Shown here: positions 44,601 through 51,330 of the stretch, one piece after another
Numbering within the stretch: position 1 is the stretch's first letter
How the letters are laid out: each line of letters starts with the position of its first letter
Assembly (NCBI GenBank): GCA_900660155.1
Contig: CABFPE010000098.1
Span: forward strand, 1,498,527-1,562,526
Direction: 5' to 3'
Length of the DNA stretch: 64,000 bases
Source of the DNA: Hofstenia miamia
Lineage: Eukaryota > Xenacoelomorpha > Acoela > Hofsteniidae
Notes under the pieces: generated by a model
Seen by the model: the letters and a program-made list of their open reading frames with translations, nothing else
Databases searched by the model: none
Told to the model about the DNA's origin: nothing
Program-made: the position numbers and the translations under genes

Positions 44601-44687
44601 CAACATACAAAAAAGACAAGCAAATATCAAGAAAATGAAAACACGTCTGCTATGGATGACAACTGAATAGGCCTCTGATATTGACAT
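16121..44687 (-). CDS. ST3Gal-type beta-galactoside alpha-2,3-sialyltransferase (GT29), six exons
   Basis: Golgi type II membrane enzyme that moves sialic acid from CMP-sialic acid to terminal galactose. Six minus-strand exons join in phase: 44687-44504, 40775-40755, 40678-40191, 30754-30611, 16722-16555 and about 16237-16121, giving about 373 residues (ST3Gals: about 330-375). Seen in order: short cytosolic tail and membrane anchor (residues about 16-36); sialylmotif L with [21 protein letters not shown] and RISYPEG; a central YWKRVP...IMNPEFLHL block; sialylmotif S with [16 protein letters not shown] and VAGFGF; motif III YYYG; motif VS HDASIE (H-x4-E). The motif L and S cysteines that form the family disulfide are present. 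Motif L has Ser where many ST3Gals have Asn (VVGN). The closest match from memory is ST3Gal3/4. The introns are large and packed with transposons. Exons 1-5 are well supported; the junction to exon 6 is not. Confidence 0.85.
16555..16722 (-). CDS. Sialyltransferase exon 5: sialylmotif S and motif III
   Basis: 168 nt, phase 0 at both ends, acceptor TTTGTTTAG and donor AAG|GTCAGT. It encodes [20 protein letters not shown] and [14 protein letters not shown], the sialylmotif S that contacts donor and acceptor sugars, then LYYYGN as motif III (usually HYYE/D). The distance from NPEFLHL in exon 4 to the PTIG here matches ST3Gal1/2, so no exon need be missing between them. Confidence 0.85.
16745..18719. 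other. Intron 4 sequence, no feature recognised
   Basis: AT-rich intron of the sialyltransferase gene between exon 5 and the Tc1 element. No long frame, terminal repeats or tandem array were seen. Confidence 0.4.
18721..18745 (+). repeat. Tc1 terminal inverted repeat, right end of the minus-strand element
   Basis: TAGTTGGCTGCAAAAAAATG followed by AGACT. Its inverted partner ends at 20304, differing by one base/indel in the A-run. TA precedes it. Confidence 0.85.
18840..19433 (-). CDS. Tc1 transposase, C-terminal two thirds (DDE domain)
   Basis: Cut-and-paste transposase. The frame shows [13 protein letters not shown] (end of the helix-turn-helix region), ITDECVFQL (first Asp), [21 protein letters not shown] (second Asp) and [13 protein letters not shown] (Glu). 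The second Asp and the Glu are separated by 34 residues, the DD34E spacing of Tc1. It ends soon after (GGKQIRL), short of the usual C-terminal tail, so activity is doubtful. The same protein continues N-terminally beyond the gap at 19509. Confidence 0.85.
   Translation of the reverse strand: MHETTVQRTLKKSGVTKIGRKNRLLITKEHQEKRLNFVKDWKDYTFEDVWITDECVFQLHRNKVQVWSSKKCPRPTKAVPKFDQKIMVWGALSYRGFYLKILDGKATIDSQRYCQIIAEFMPYADALYDDGWILQQDGATPHTSAKTKNWFSENNIQFLQWPPSSADLSPIENVWQILKNDVEKNEVISTGGKQIRL
19110..19908. other. Single-N assembly gap at 19509 with repeated flanks
   Basis: 19110-19508 and 19510-19908 are almost the same sequence, differing at a handful of positions, with one N between them. This is what results when two overlapping or allelic contigs are abutted rather than merged. 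Confidence 0.85.
19447..20112 (-). CDS. Tc1 transposase, N-terminal half up to the gap
   Basis: Starts [19 protein letters not shown]. Carries the paired-like DNA-binding region ([20 protein letters not shown]), the GRPRK AT-hook-like motif at about residue 57, the second helix-turn-helix ([20 protein letters not shown]), and then repeats the first-Asp region ITDECVFQL and [10 protein letters not shown] before running into the N at 19509. The overlap with the 18840-19433 frame is almost identical, with a few base differences, as two alleles would show. Confidence 0.85.
   Translation of the reverse strand: MFCFAKFLLDFFGMETLEQLENAFATSQISRSTYFRKLKKIRQGESLKRRKGSGRPRKIIGKFIQKTVAIALKNPYISGKKIANRLQTEADISVHETTVQRTLKKSGVTKIGRKNRLLITKEHQEKRLNFVKDWKDYTFEDVWITDECVFQLRQKKVQVWSSKKCPRPTKAVPKFDQKIMVWGALSYRGFYLKILDGKATIXNCSKKSLYFWEKNCKPTSN
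20280..20304 (-). repeat. Tc1 terminal inverted repeat, left end of the minus-strand element
   Basis: Reads on the minus strand as TAGTTGGCTGCAAAAAACAT followed by GAGACT, the partner of 18721-18745, with TA just outside. Confidence 0.85.
20305..21796. other. Intron 4 sequence, no feature recognised
   Basis: AT-rich DNA between the Tc1 element and the hAT MITE. No coding or repeat signal that I can support. Confidence 0.35.
21805..22174. mobile_element. hAT-type MITE, 370 bp, perfect 8-bp target duplication
   Basis: Ends in the inverted repeat CAGTGTTGGAACCGTG, identical over 16 bp at both ends. The 8-bp target duplication CATGCAAG stands at 21797-21804 and 22175-22182. TIR start CAGxG and an 8-bp duplication define the hAT superfamily. 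There is no transposase, so it was moved by an enzyme encoded elsewhere. The inner flanks are rich in GCACGA / CACGG / GCGCGAAA words in both orientations, which look like subterminal transposase-binding repeats. The open frame crossing it (21669-21977) is accidental. Confidence 0.9.
22183..24051. other. Intron 4 sequence with TA microsatellite and a coding-like patch
   Basis: Contains a (TA)n tract at about 22808-22839. Between about 23,050 and 23,660 the base composition turns less AT-biased, and short plus-strand peptides such as [20 protein letters not shown] and [20 protein letters not shown] appear in different frames, as in a decayed gene or transposon. I recognise no family. Confidence 0.35.
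24052..24296. repeat. Minisatellite, five 49-bp copies
   Basis: Units start at 24052, 24101, 24150, 24199 and 24248 with CTAGAAAAATAAACAAATGA and end GCGCCCATACGAAAATT. Copies are identical except for one A/T change in the last (CCCTTACG). They are head-to-tail without spacers. Near identity means a recent expansion. Confidence 0.95.
24654..25378. mobile_element. TA-flanked TIR transposon, 725 bp
   Basis: Inverted ends CC(T/A)TAACTTCGACGCGG continue as TTTTCGAT (about 25 bp, one mismatch), flanked on both sides by TA (24652-24653 and 25379-25380). That fits a Tc1/mariner/pogo-type non-autonomous element. Inside, about 24,800-25,020 on the minus strand, reading frames such as [20 protein letters not shown] and [16 protein letters not shown] look like a decayed protein C-terminus, so it may derive by deletion from a larger autonomous element. 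Confidence 0.75.
25381..28368. other. Intron 4 sequence, little recognised
   Basis: AT-rich. The only local structure I noticed is a short direct repeat, TTGGCGTTTTGTAAT, at about 27,792 and 27,822. Frames such as 26422-26649 have no recognisable motif. Confidence 0.35.
28377..28771. mobile_element. hAT-type MITE, 395 bp, perfect 8-bp target duplication
   Basis: Ends read (G/C)AGGGATGTA inward from both sides, followed by AT-rich ATAAATATATTT. The 8-bp duplication AGTATTTA is at 28369-28376 and 28772-28779. Very AT-rich interior without coding capacity. A different family from the 21.8 and 38.9 kb MITEs. Confidence 0.8.
28780..29849. other. Intron 4 sequence, no feature recognised
   Basis: AT-rich DNA. 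An 83-codon minus-strand frame at 28991-29242 is open but has no family motif and is not bounded by splice sites in phase with the sialyltransferase. Confidence 0.35.
29850..30010 (+). mobile_element. LINE 3' fragment
   Basis: A short plus-strand stretch translates as [20 protein letters not shown] followed by KKIKK, the typical terminal motif of CR1/Jockey-like ORF2 (W-N-x-L-P-x-x-I-K-x-x-x-S-x-x-x-F-K-x-x-L-K). No frame extends beyond it. Only the end of one decayed copy is left. Confidence 0.5.
30611..30754 (-). CDS. Sialyltransferase exon 4: central catalytic segment
   Basis: 144 nt, phase 0 at both ends, acceptor GTTGTTTTAG and donor TTTG|GTAAAT. The peptide [14 protein letters not shown]...[12 protein letters not shown] and [13 protein letters not shown] continues directly from exon 3, giving FK-PQDLTW where ST3Gal3 has FK-WQDFKW. 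It also supplies the family's F/YWK...NP-x-F block between motifs L and S. Confidence 0.8.
31183..31763. mobile_element. TA-flanked TIR element, 581 bp
   Basis: Begins GGGCAACCAA and ends TTGGTTGCCC, with TA immediately outside both ends. The last 19 bases are themselves nearly palindromic (GGGCAACAATTGGTTGCCC). A 65-codon frame inside (31476-31673) matches nothing I know. Interpretation as a short non-autonomous Tc1/mariner-type element rests on the ends only. Confidence 0.5.
31766..33499. other. Intron 3 sequence, no gene recognised
   Basis: AT-rich DNA. Apart from the hairpin at 32,358-32,410, nothing can be supported. Confidence 0.35.
32358..32410. repeat. Short imperfect palindrome
   Basis: CTAAGGACT / AGTCCCTAG and GGGACT / AGTCCC arms surround the perfect palindrome TACATATATGTA, allowing a nested hairpin of about 50 bp. 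It could be a tiny foldback element; no target duplication was seen. Confidence 0.5.
33515..33706 (+). mobile_element. mariner relic, internally deleted
   Basis: The frame reads [23 protein letters not shown], then [20 protein letters not shown] and [14 protein letters not shown]. The first part is the mariner catalytic block (G-D-E-T-W-I/V with the first Asp, then the K-x-P-K-K-F-K region). The second is the C-terminal block (x-W-L-x-x-x-x-x-x-F-Y-x-D-G-I-x-K-L-x-x-R-Y/W-x-K). The whole region with the second and third Asp is missing at one deletion join. GC content is clearly higher than the neighbourhood, as expected of a later arrival. Terminal repeats not found. Confidence 0.8.
33720..35199. 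other. Intron 3 sequence, no gene recognised
   Basis: AT-rich DNA without coding or repeat signals that I can support. Confidence 0.35.
35200..35488 (+). mobile_element. Penelope-like element fragment (RT thumb region)
   Basis: Open translation [59 protein letters not shown] and [10 protein letters not shown]. The order F-L-D-x-x-I, x-x-Y/F-x-K-x-T-x-x-x-x-Y-x-x-x-x-S, K-x-x-x-x-x-x-x-R-x-x-x-L/I-x-S and N-G-Y-P is characteristic of the region after the catalytic box in Penelope-like reverse transcriptases. The catalytic palm and the GIY-YIG endonuclease are not found nearby, so only a fragment survives. Confidence 0.6.
35609..35648. repeat. (TA)n microsatellite
   Basis: About 20 uninterrupted TA dinucleotides. 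The frame reading YIYIYI across it (35582-35770) is an artefact of this tract. Confidence 0.95.
35771..38904. other. Intron 3 sequence, no gene recognised
   Basis: About 3.1 kb of AT-rich DNA with no supported feature. The 65-codon frame at 37687-37884 is somewhat less AT-biased but carries no motif that I recognise. Confidence 0.35.
38913..39278. mobile_element. hAT-type MITE, 366 bp, perfect 8-bp target duplication
   Basis: Ends CAGGGTTGG and CCAACTCTG (CAG-A/G-GTTGG inverted), with the 8-bp duplication CATGGAAT at 38905-38912 and 39279-39286. The interior carries GTTTAAAAC / GTTTTAAAC words in both orientations next to each end, probable subterminal repeats. No transposase. Inserted in intron 3 of the sialyltransferase gene. 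Confidence 0.85.
39287..40190. other. Intron 3 sequence, no feature recognised
   Basis: AT-rich DNA up to the donor of exon 3. Confidence 0.4.
40191..40678 (-). CDS. Sialyltransferase exon 3: stem, catalytic start and sialylmotif L
   Basis: The acceptor TTTCTTTAG|GT opens in phase 1 and the frame stays open for 488 nt to the donor AAA|GTAAGA. It encodes [19 protein letters not shown], a linker, then sialylmotif L, which binds the CMP donor: [54 protein letters not shown]. It ends ...[11 protein letters not shown], equivalent to the F-x-L-x-x-F-K strand of ST3Gal3. A second acceptor-like TTATTTTTAG lies just before the DCSSC codons, and a 42-nt in-frame intron there (GTTCGA...TTTTTAG) cannot be excluded, although read-through is in frame. 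Confidence 0.85.
40755..40775 (-). CDS. Sialyltransferase microexon, 21 nt
   Basis: A 21-nt segment between a strong acceptor (CGTTTTTAG) and a near-consensus donor (CAAA|GTAAGT). It enters and leaves in phase 1, adding D-S-S-T-N-L-Q-like residues to the stem between the anchor and the catalytic domain without disturbing the frame. Exon 1 could equally splice straight to the next exon in the same phase, so this is probably an optional stem exon. Confidence 0.6.
41344..41420. repeat. GC-rich block resembling one transposon end
   Basis: AGGGCCGTTTACACGGGGCG followed by GATGATCCGG and the palindrome GCGGCTAGCCGC stands out from AT-rich intron sequence. CCGTTTACACGG-type ends are common among DNA transposons, but I could not find an inverted partner in the window. 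Confidence 0.3.
41440..41830 (+). mobile_element. LINE reverse transcriptase fragment
   Basis: Plus-strand translation in shifting frames gives [19 protein letters not shown] (G-P-D-G-I-P start of the RT), [19 protein letters not shown] (Y-R-P-I-S-L-L-S-x-x-S-K-x-F-E) and [15 protein letters not shown] (Q-x-G-F-x-x-x-R-S-T-x-x-N-L-L). These are the first three RT blocks of Jockey/I-like LINEs. The catalytic part downstream is gone. It is more GC-rich than the flanking intron. Confidence 0.7.
41840..43458. other. Intron 1 sequence, no gene recognised
   Basis: AT-rich DNA. A 65-codon minus-strand frame at 42357-42554 has no family motif. Confidence 0.35.
43459..44107. pseudogene. Unidentified coding-like block, open on both strands
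   Basis: About 650 bp with low AT bias. Plus-strand frames (43559-43804 and 43886-44107) read SIVF-poor but balanced peptides, for example [20 protein letters not shown] and [20 protein letters not shown]. Minus-strand frames over the same bases (43459-43674 and 43792-44052) are equally open ([20 protein letters not shown]). I cannot tell which is real and recognise neither. It lies in intron 1 of the sialyltransferase gene and is probably a decayed retrocopy or transposon gene. Confidence 0.35.
44504..44687 (-). CDS. Sialyltransferase exon 1: cytosolic tail and signal anchor
   Basis: ATG at 44687. A short tail, [15 protein letters not shown], is followed by a hydrophobic run, [20 protein letters not shown], then a Ser/Thr-rich stem. 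A basic tail before the membrane span gives type II orientation. The donor is ACCG|GTAGTA (phase 1). The frame stays open a little upstream with no other ATG in view, and a non-coding upstream exon is possible. The last CpGs before the CpG-free domain lie about 450-480 bp upstream. Confidence 0.7.
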
Positions 44688-45090
44688 CAAACTAAGTACT
44701 TTTAGACACGAATTTCTGGAAAAATGGAAAAGTAAAAAATATACTTGAAAAGAATTTAAAAGCAGATCAAAAATTTCAAGTCCATAGCTTAATAAGATAG
44801 TAAATGCAGTTGCTATTTGCCAAGCATTTGGAATCGCATATTATCTTTAAACAGACACCAATAGATCGCGAAATATTTACAAAATATTAATTTTTCTTTA
44901 AAATGCCCTAATTTTTTATACTTTCACCTGAAAGTCACGAAAAAAAGAGACCAAGTGATTAGGATATTGTAAATTAATCATATTATTTTTAGTTGACGCT
45001 ATTTTTGCAAATCATTAGTATTTAATAATGCTAAGGATTTAGAAACTATATTTAAATGTAAGGTATTTTTAATGATAGATATCACAGTCA

Positions 45091-45454
45091 CTAGTGGTTG
45101 GTACATTTTATCAACATACAAAATCTTGAAACCGACATAGGGAACCTTGAGATCAACATAGCAAATCGTTATAACAATATGAACAAAAATTTAGCATGAA
45201 TGAGGTGTGAAGATTAATAACATTAGATGAGTCATTTAAAATTTTCTCATATGTACATTAAAATATACATCTGAGCTTTTTTATGGAATCAAGTATAATA
45301 TTTTGATGTCTCTTTTGTTATAATTGATACCTATACCTCATTCATGCTAATTTTTTGTTCATATTGTCATAACAATTTGCTATGTCAATCTCAAAGGTTC
45401 CCTATGTTGGTTTCAAGATTTCATATGTTGATAAAAAGTACCAACCATCACTAG
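45091..45454. mobile_element. Foldback element, 111-bp inverted arms, at the CpG boundary
   Basis: The arm 45096-45206 (GGTTGGTACATTTTATCAAC...) is repeated inverted at 45335-45446 with about nine substitutions and one indel over 112 bp; the loop is about 128 bp. TA lies at both outer edges (CTAG-TG / CA-CTAG), suggesting a TA target duplication. At least four arm positions pair as CG with CA/TG, or CA with TG, showing that the ancestral arm had CpGs lost independently on each side. No coding capacity. Confidence 0.8.
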
Positions 45455-46568
45455 CAGTAAGTAAAACAGTACTAAATAAATGAATATCAATAGCAGCAAT
45501 ATAGAAAACAAAATCTGAATTTTCTCTAAATATGAAAAATTGATTTTTGGTCTCAGGGTTTTTTTGGTTGAATTTGAGTTACATGATTCAAATTTTTTGC
45601 TTTGAGTTCAAGCATGAATATTTTTGAAAAAATATTCTGAGTTTAATGAGTTATTTCTAGCATTGAGTATTTTAGAGTAAAATATAATTTATTTTGCAAA
45701 TATCCTGAGTTTTTAAGCTAAAAAATAATTATTTGTTATTGCAAATAAACTGAAACTTATAATTTCCAATTTGCATGAAATTTTCAAGTGTATTTTCAAT
45801 TGAGCTCAAGTTTGAGTATTAATGATTTCTTCCAATTTCTTAAATTTCTGAGTGCTAAAAACCCTGTTTGTACTCCACTTTTTTGTATTTTTATCCTAAA
45901 ATATATTAAATGATTGTGATTTATGAAAAATAATCATTTTGAGAGTCTCCCTTTTAGATTTTTAAATGCTGTTGTCAGCAAATAGTGGAAATTTATAGAC
46001 CCATGACAAGGTTTTTGCTTAGAATTCATGTGACACAGTCTAGGTTCAAATAAAATGCAGTACATGGCCAGTATAAAAAAGGAATTTTTGGAAATTTTAA
46101 ATTTGCAAAAAGTTATAATATACCTGAAAAGTGGATTTTCAAAATAATTTATTCATGAATATTTGGACACATTAAAACTAACTGTTATATAAAAAAAGTA
46201 CATTTGAGTAGAAGAGAATTTTCATGATTTAAGAAAGTACTATTTCAAAATTTTACCCTATTTTAAAATTTTATACTTTTGATAAATTTGGCAGATTTTT
46301 ATGCTTATTGTTATCATTTATAATCAAGCCATCAATTTAAATTTTTAACAAATGTTTGTATTGAATATGCTTGACAGTACCTCAAAGATATAGTTCTGCC
46401 CTCTGCTGGGCTTGTGATTGTTTAAATAACAATGCTTGAACAGCTTAGCAATATAAAATTGATGTTTTGTATAGAAAAGTAATGGTAATATAATCATGGG
46501 ACAACATAAAGTGAAGTTGTTTTAACCTTAAATTGTTATCTGGTTAGGTATTAATGAACTCTCCACCA

Positions 46569-46592
46569 TGTGTGTGTGTGTGTGTGTGTGTG
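46569..46592. repeat. (TG)n microsatellite
   Basis: Twelve TG dinucleotides in a row, inside the CpG-free tract. Confidence 0.95.
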
Positions 46593-47180
46593 GGAAAGGG
46601 TCAATTTACTTATTGTTCATTTATAATATGTAATGTTCTCAGTAGATTTTAACTCATGTCCTACTAAAGCTGTTATATAATAAACAATTTTACAAAATTA
46701 TATACATTATGTACTTGAGCAACATGTGACTTTTGAAGATTTTTTATTGAGGTTCATTTTAGACCTCATAAAGCCTAGGCTATAACATTGAAGTGACTAT
46801 ATATTCTTATTTGGTTGATATTGTGATTTATTGCATTTAATAATCTCTGTTTTTAGAACTTAATGATAAATTATCAATACATTACAGAAATTCATAATCA
46901 CTCTTTGTAAGCTGTTGTTTGATAAAATACAATATGTGTGTGTTAACCTATGATAATGTATTCAGTGCTTGAATGCTGTTGTGAAGACAGCATTGTAGGC
47001 TAATTAGCATCACAATTACTTGATTGATTCCTTCAAAACTTAATGACATTGGAAGACATTATCAGTAAAATAAATCTGAATTTTATATTGCTGTTGTTCT
47101 AACAACACTTTGCTCTCAGGTGCTCAGCACAATGTTGATAACCCACTCACTAAATGTTAAAATAAATTGAGTTGAATGAA

Positions 47181-47644
47181 AGACTTTCACTCAAAATTAA
47201 AAACTGCCAGAGTGCTACTATATTGCTAAACAATTAGTGGAAAAATTCCCTATAGTTTGTGACCAGGGTTCAAAAATAAATATTTTTATAATATTCAGCA
47301 TTCAACTTAACATTTTCTTACATCAGAGAACCTAATTAAAAATTTCCCATGCATATTTAAGAAATATGGTATGGATAAGAACCTCCAAATTTTGACTACC
47401 TTAAAAACTCACTAATGTGAACAGATTATAGAAAATCTTTTATAAAAAACCTGTATGTTGCCCACAATTCCAGGGGAATGTTCATTTAGGTCCACTGAAG
47501 TCACAGCAAAAATTAGAGTTTAATACCTAATATCTTGAAGACAAATAATTTTGAAACCCTGGTTGTCTACTATATGGAATTTTCTAATGATAATTCATCA
47601 ATATAGTAGCATTTTGACAGTTTTGAATATTGGGTTAAAATCCA
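47181..47644. mobile_element. Long-arm foldback element
   Basis: Left arm from about 47181 (GACTTTCACTCAAAATTAAA, then GTGCTACTATATTGC, then CCAGGGTTCAAAAAT) is inverted at the right up to about 47644 (TTTTGAAACCCTGG ... CAATATAGTAGCA ... CAAAACTGTC). Arms are roughly 100-150 bp with many differences, so the element is old. No TSD could be fixed with confidence. It lies wholly in the CpG-free tract. Confidence 0.65.
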
Positions 47645-48862
47645 CCATTGGTTATTATATCATCATTGGATTGCATGTAATTATTATGCATAGCAATTTT
47701 AATTATTTGTTGATTTAAATGCATTCACATTGAGAATTTTGAAACATTTCTCCATCATATATTGATTTCTCATTAAAAACTATAAGTTGTTGTTGTGGGA
47801 ATAATATAAATATGTTTGTTTCTGGTGCTAGTTGTAAATGCAATTGTAAATTGAACTTCTCATGGTCCTCCAATATGTGCTGTAGCATTACAATTTTTGT
47901 GAGCTGTTGTTGGAACTGGGCCATGAATCCTTTTAATGATTGTATTTTGCTTTAATAATGAATATATTTGGTGTCATTATTTGTTTCCTACTTGTGGGGG
48001 AACTCTTAAACTTTGATCAAGACTTACAATATCATGTGCATAAGTAAGTATTTTCATTATCATCCTACTATTTAGTTGGATTGGTGTATCCTAAATGTTT
48101 AAGTAATTGCACTCCTTTTTTGGCAAATCCTTTAATCTTTGATGAATTCAAAGACTTCTACATGTACAAACTCTCTGTATTTTCTTCATGATATTATAAA
48201 CATTTTCTGTGAAGAAACAGAGATGTATAATTTCATTTGAAATACTCTGTATGATAACTACATGTATGTGGAAACAAACTTTGTTCATACACATTAAAAG
48301 GAAAATTTAAAAAACAGTTGTAGCAGCATCTTCTCAACCTTCTTCTAATGAAAAGCTCTGTAGATTCAGTTTAAAATGGTGTCAGTCAAAGTGTTTGAAA
48401 TCAATATAGCATTCATAAACAACAATTTAATGCCTAAAAAACAATCAAATAGTTCAAATTCTATATGAATAACTTATTATAATTGCCAATGTGAAAGTTG
48501 AAACAACATGACAAAAATGCTATAAGTATAGTAGTACTGAGTTTTTTTGTTATTAATGCCTACATTTGACATTCATGATGAATTTGCTAAGATAATTATA
48601 ACATGAATTGCACTCAATTGAAGACAAAGATGTTACTTCTTAGTGCAAATATTAGACAATGTAAACATTTTTGTTTTACATTGTCTGGAATAAACAGCTT
48701 AGAATTCTTTGTGATTGTTTTCACACATACCTTGAATACTATGATATTCATTCACCTATGTATTTGATTTGGATCTCTAGTGAAATATAAAACTTCAAAA
48801 TCCTGTTACAAATAGCAACTGAAAGCAAAATCCAGATTAGATAGCTGAATTTTTTGGGTGAT

Positions 48863-48886
48863 TTATATATATATATATATATATAT
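48863..48886. repeat. (TA)n microsatellite
   Basis: Short TA run in the CpG-free tract. Confidence 0.9.
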
Positions 48887-50475
48887 TAATTATTATAGTA
48901 GTTATTGGCATAAACATTTGATTTTTATTTTTTCTCACTAGCCATTCTAATTATTTTGCTAATTTACAATAAATGGATCAACAATTTACAAAGATCAAAT
49001 TAATTCTTAACAATTAAGTATTTATATTCCATTAATCAAAGTATACATATTTAATTTTCTTCAAATATATCAAAAAATGAAAAATTTGAAATATTCTCAT
49101 GTATTTTATCAAAAAACCTTATTAATTTAAAATTCATTAAAAATACCTACTTTCTCAATTTGTTTGTTATTTTTCATGTTAGAAATATTGCTTTGTTCAA
49201 AAAATGTGAAAAAATGTTTAAATAAAAAAACACTTCACTTGAATGACAGTACACAAGTTCCTTCACCTCAATTAAATGCCATGCTTGGTACAAACAAAAG
49301 TTCACATAAACACAGCAGATGGGAACAAGTACTTTAGTAATTTTCACTAAAATTGCCTCATCAAGATGTAAAAAACTTTCTGCAATATCTTTACTCTGCT
49401 GGAACCACAGACTGCAATACTTTACTCAAATGATAAGTTATGAACCCAAAAACATTCTACACAAACTTCAAAAAATTGACTGAAATTGACACACTCAAAA
49501 GGAAGAAGTGGGAGACCCCTCAAATTGACTTTAAATGAATGGAAAAGGTTTGGTCACCAGTGCTTTAGAAAACTCTTTGAAATCCACCAATCATTTGAAC
49601 TCAATGTTTCAAGAAACCCATAATATAGTTAAACAATGCATGTATAAATTATACCTTAGTATAGTAAAGGTCTTAACAATTAGTGTGTTTGTTGCAAAAA
49701 TTTAAGAAATTAGTTGGTTTGTATATATCAGCTCCAGTATATTATTTTGATTGGCTTAGACAATAAAGCTCTCCAATAAATGAATGATAATTTTAAATCT
49801 AATCACTCTTTTGTCTATCAACAATGGTGAGACAAGCTGCATATGCCAAATAAGTTCAAAAATCTAAAAGGTTATCTAAAGGCAGAACATGTAGATATTT
49901 ACCAAAGGCAACAGGAAATAACAACAAAGGGCATGCATCTGAGTTGAAATGTTTGTTAAAGACTGATAAGAAGTTACCATGCCCTGTACTAGTTAGTGAA
50001 CTTAATTCAGTTTCAAAATAACCTCATTTAGTACAGTACATATCTCTTTATGAGTTGCCAGTTAGTGAAAGGTTTACAATTCACAAGGCATGTCAAATTC
50101 AAACAAAGTACAGCCCTGTAGTAAAAATTATTTTACAAAATGGAAACTATTTTTTCCTGCCCAAACACTATCCACATCAAGGTCAAACACAGATTAAAAT
50201 GTTAATTGGACTTAAAGTTTTTTGATGCCCAATTAAAACTCCAAAATATTTTGTTTTATTCAAAGCACTGTTTTAAAATTTGCTTGTAATATTATTTTAG
50301 AAGTTATAAATACACATTCCTTGCTAGATTTATTTTTCTCCTTACATATATTTTATATAAATTAACAATTTCTTTGCTAAACTATGAAAAAATAAAAGAT
50401 GATTTTACTAGATAATATAACATGATTGAGGAGTATGTTGGATAGGCTAGATTCAAACCAACAAAGCCATGCCAG

Positions 50476-51310
50476 TGTAGAGTCACTCAGGGCCTCTCTT
50501 TTATTTTATTTTAATTTTTAGGCACTCTCAAATTAATTTGGTGATATTTAGTTTGATGAATTATTAATTTGTAATCTTTTTGAACTTGAGTTTCAAACTT
50601 AGTGATTGTCCCCTTGAAGCTTTAGATTACATGTAATTGCTCAGTTAATTTGCAAGGTAAATGAACTTTTGTAAGAAACAGTAAATATTTACCTTCTTTT
50701 GTTATAAATAGGGAACTCAATTGTAAGCAAACGTCAAATAAATTTTGTTCTCACTGGATAATGTTTGCTTTTTTTATATTATATTTCACTAACCATTTTA
50801 GCTCTGGTATGAATTTTATAATAATGAAATTGTAAGATCCAGTGATAACTTGCTCCTTGACAGATGTGAGCCCATATTGTGGTTGCTTTAGGCTACATGT
50901 AGGCATAGGAGATAAAAGAACTACAACATCTATTGATTGAACATGCACAAATTAGAACACCCCTCAAATATACTATGCTGTTGGTGTACACAAATACATG
51001 TTAACTACACATTATTTTATATCTTATTATATCAGCTGAGAAGATAAACCCAGAGATAAATTATTTGTATTCAGCTAGAAATTACAACTTGAGACACACA
51101 ATTAGCACCTTGGATTTGTAAGGATGGATTCTAATGGCTTGGCTTTGGCAAGATGCTGTGTGAATTGGTCTCTACTTTAACCATCTTGGAATTACTTTTT
51201 TCTACAATGAAATTGGTGAATTACCAAGCTTCATTTGTTTTGTTAGAGAGTGGGTTGCTCTCAGTGATGGTAATCTTCTGTAACCTTTCTACACACCCCA
51301 CGATTCTACA
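50476..51310 (+). repeat. Left LTR
   Basis: 835 bp, TG...CA termini, aligned to 61559-62446. The matching sequence runs from TGTAGAGTCACTCAGGGCC to the end at GATTCTACA. The minus-strand frame at 50751-50948 is an accident of LTR sequence, also present in the right LTR. Confidence 0.9.
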
Positions 51311-51330
51311 TGGTGACCCTGACATGATTC
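51311..51330 (+). promoter_or_regulatory. Primer-binding-like site
   Basis: TGGTGACCCTGACATGATTC begins directly after the left LTR. Starting with TGG it could pair with a tRNA 3' CCA end, as LTR elements require. Which tRNA is not determined. Confidence 0.55.

Larger units (their letters stand above)
45169..50731. other. CpG-free tract, 5.56 kb
   Basis: Reading every line I find no CG dinucleotide from 45,169 to 50,731, whereas GC dinucleotides are frequent, and the preceding 770 bp contain about a dozen CG. TG and CA are abundant. The tract includes a (TG)n run, a long foldback (47.2-47.6 kb), AT-rich spacer and the first 256 bp of the left LTR. A 69-codon minus-strand frame at 47715-47924 (MAQFQQQLTKIVMLQHILED) is the only frame with some retroelement-gag flavour, and I cannot support it further. 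No host gene is recognised in the tract. Confidence 0.9.

Noticed and set aside
45091-45454. Simple contig misjoin as the full explanation of the CpG boundary
   Set aside because: No N is present, and the paired CG/CA/TG differences between the foldback arms fit decay at one contiguous locus. A misjoin stays possible but is not the simplest reading.
47715-47924. Short gag-like frame (MAQFQQQLTKIV...) on the minus strand
   Set aside because: Low-complexity Gln/His-rich peptide with no following protease or RT; insufficient to name an element.
50751-50948. Minus-strand frame shared with 61863-62054
   Set aside because: Both lie within the two LTRs; they match because LTRs are repeats, not because of a gene.
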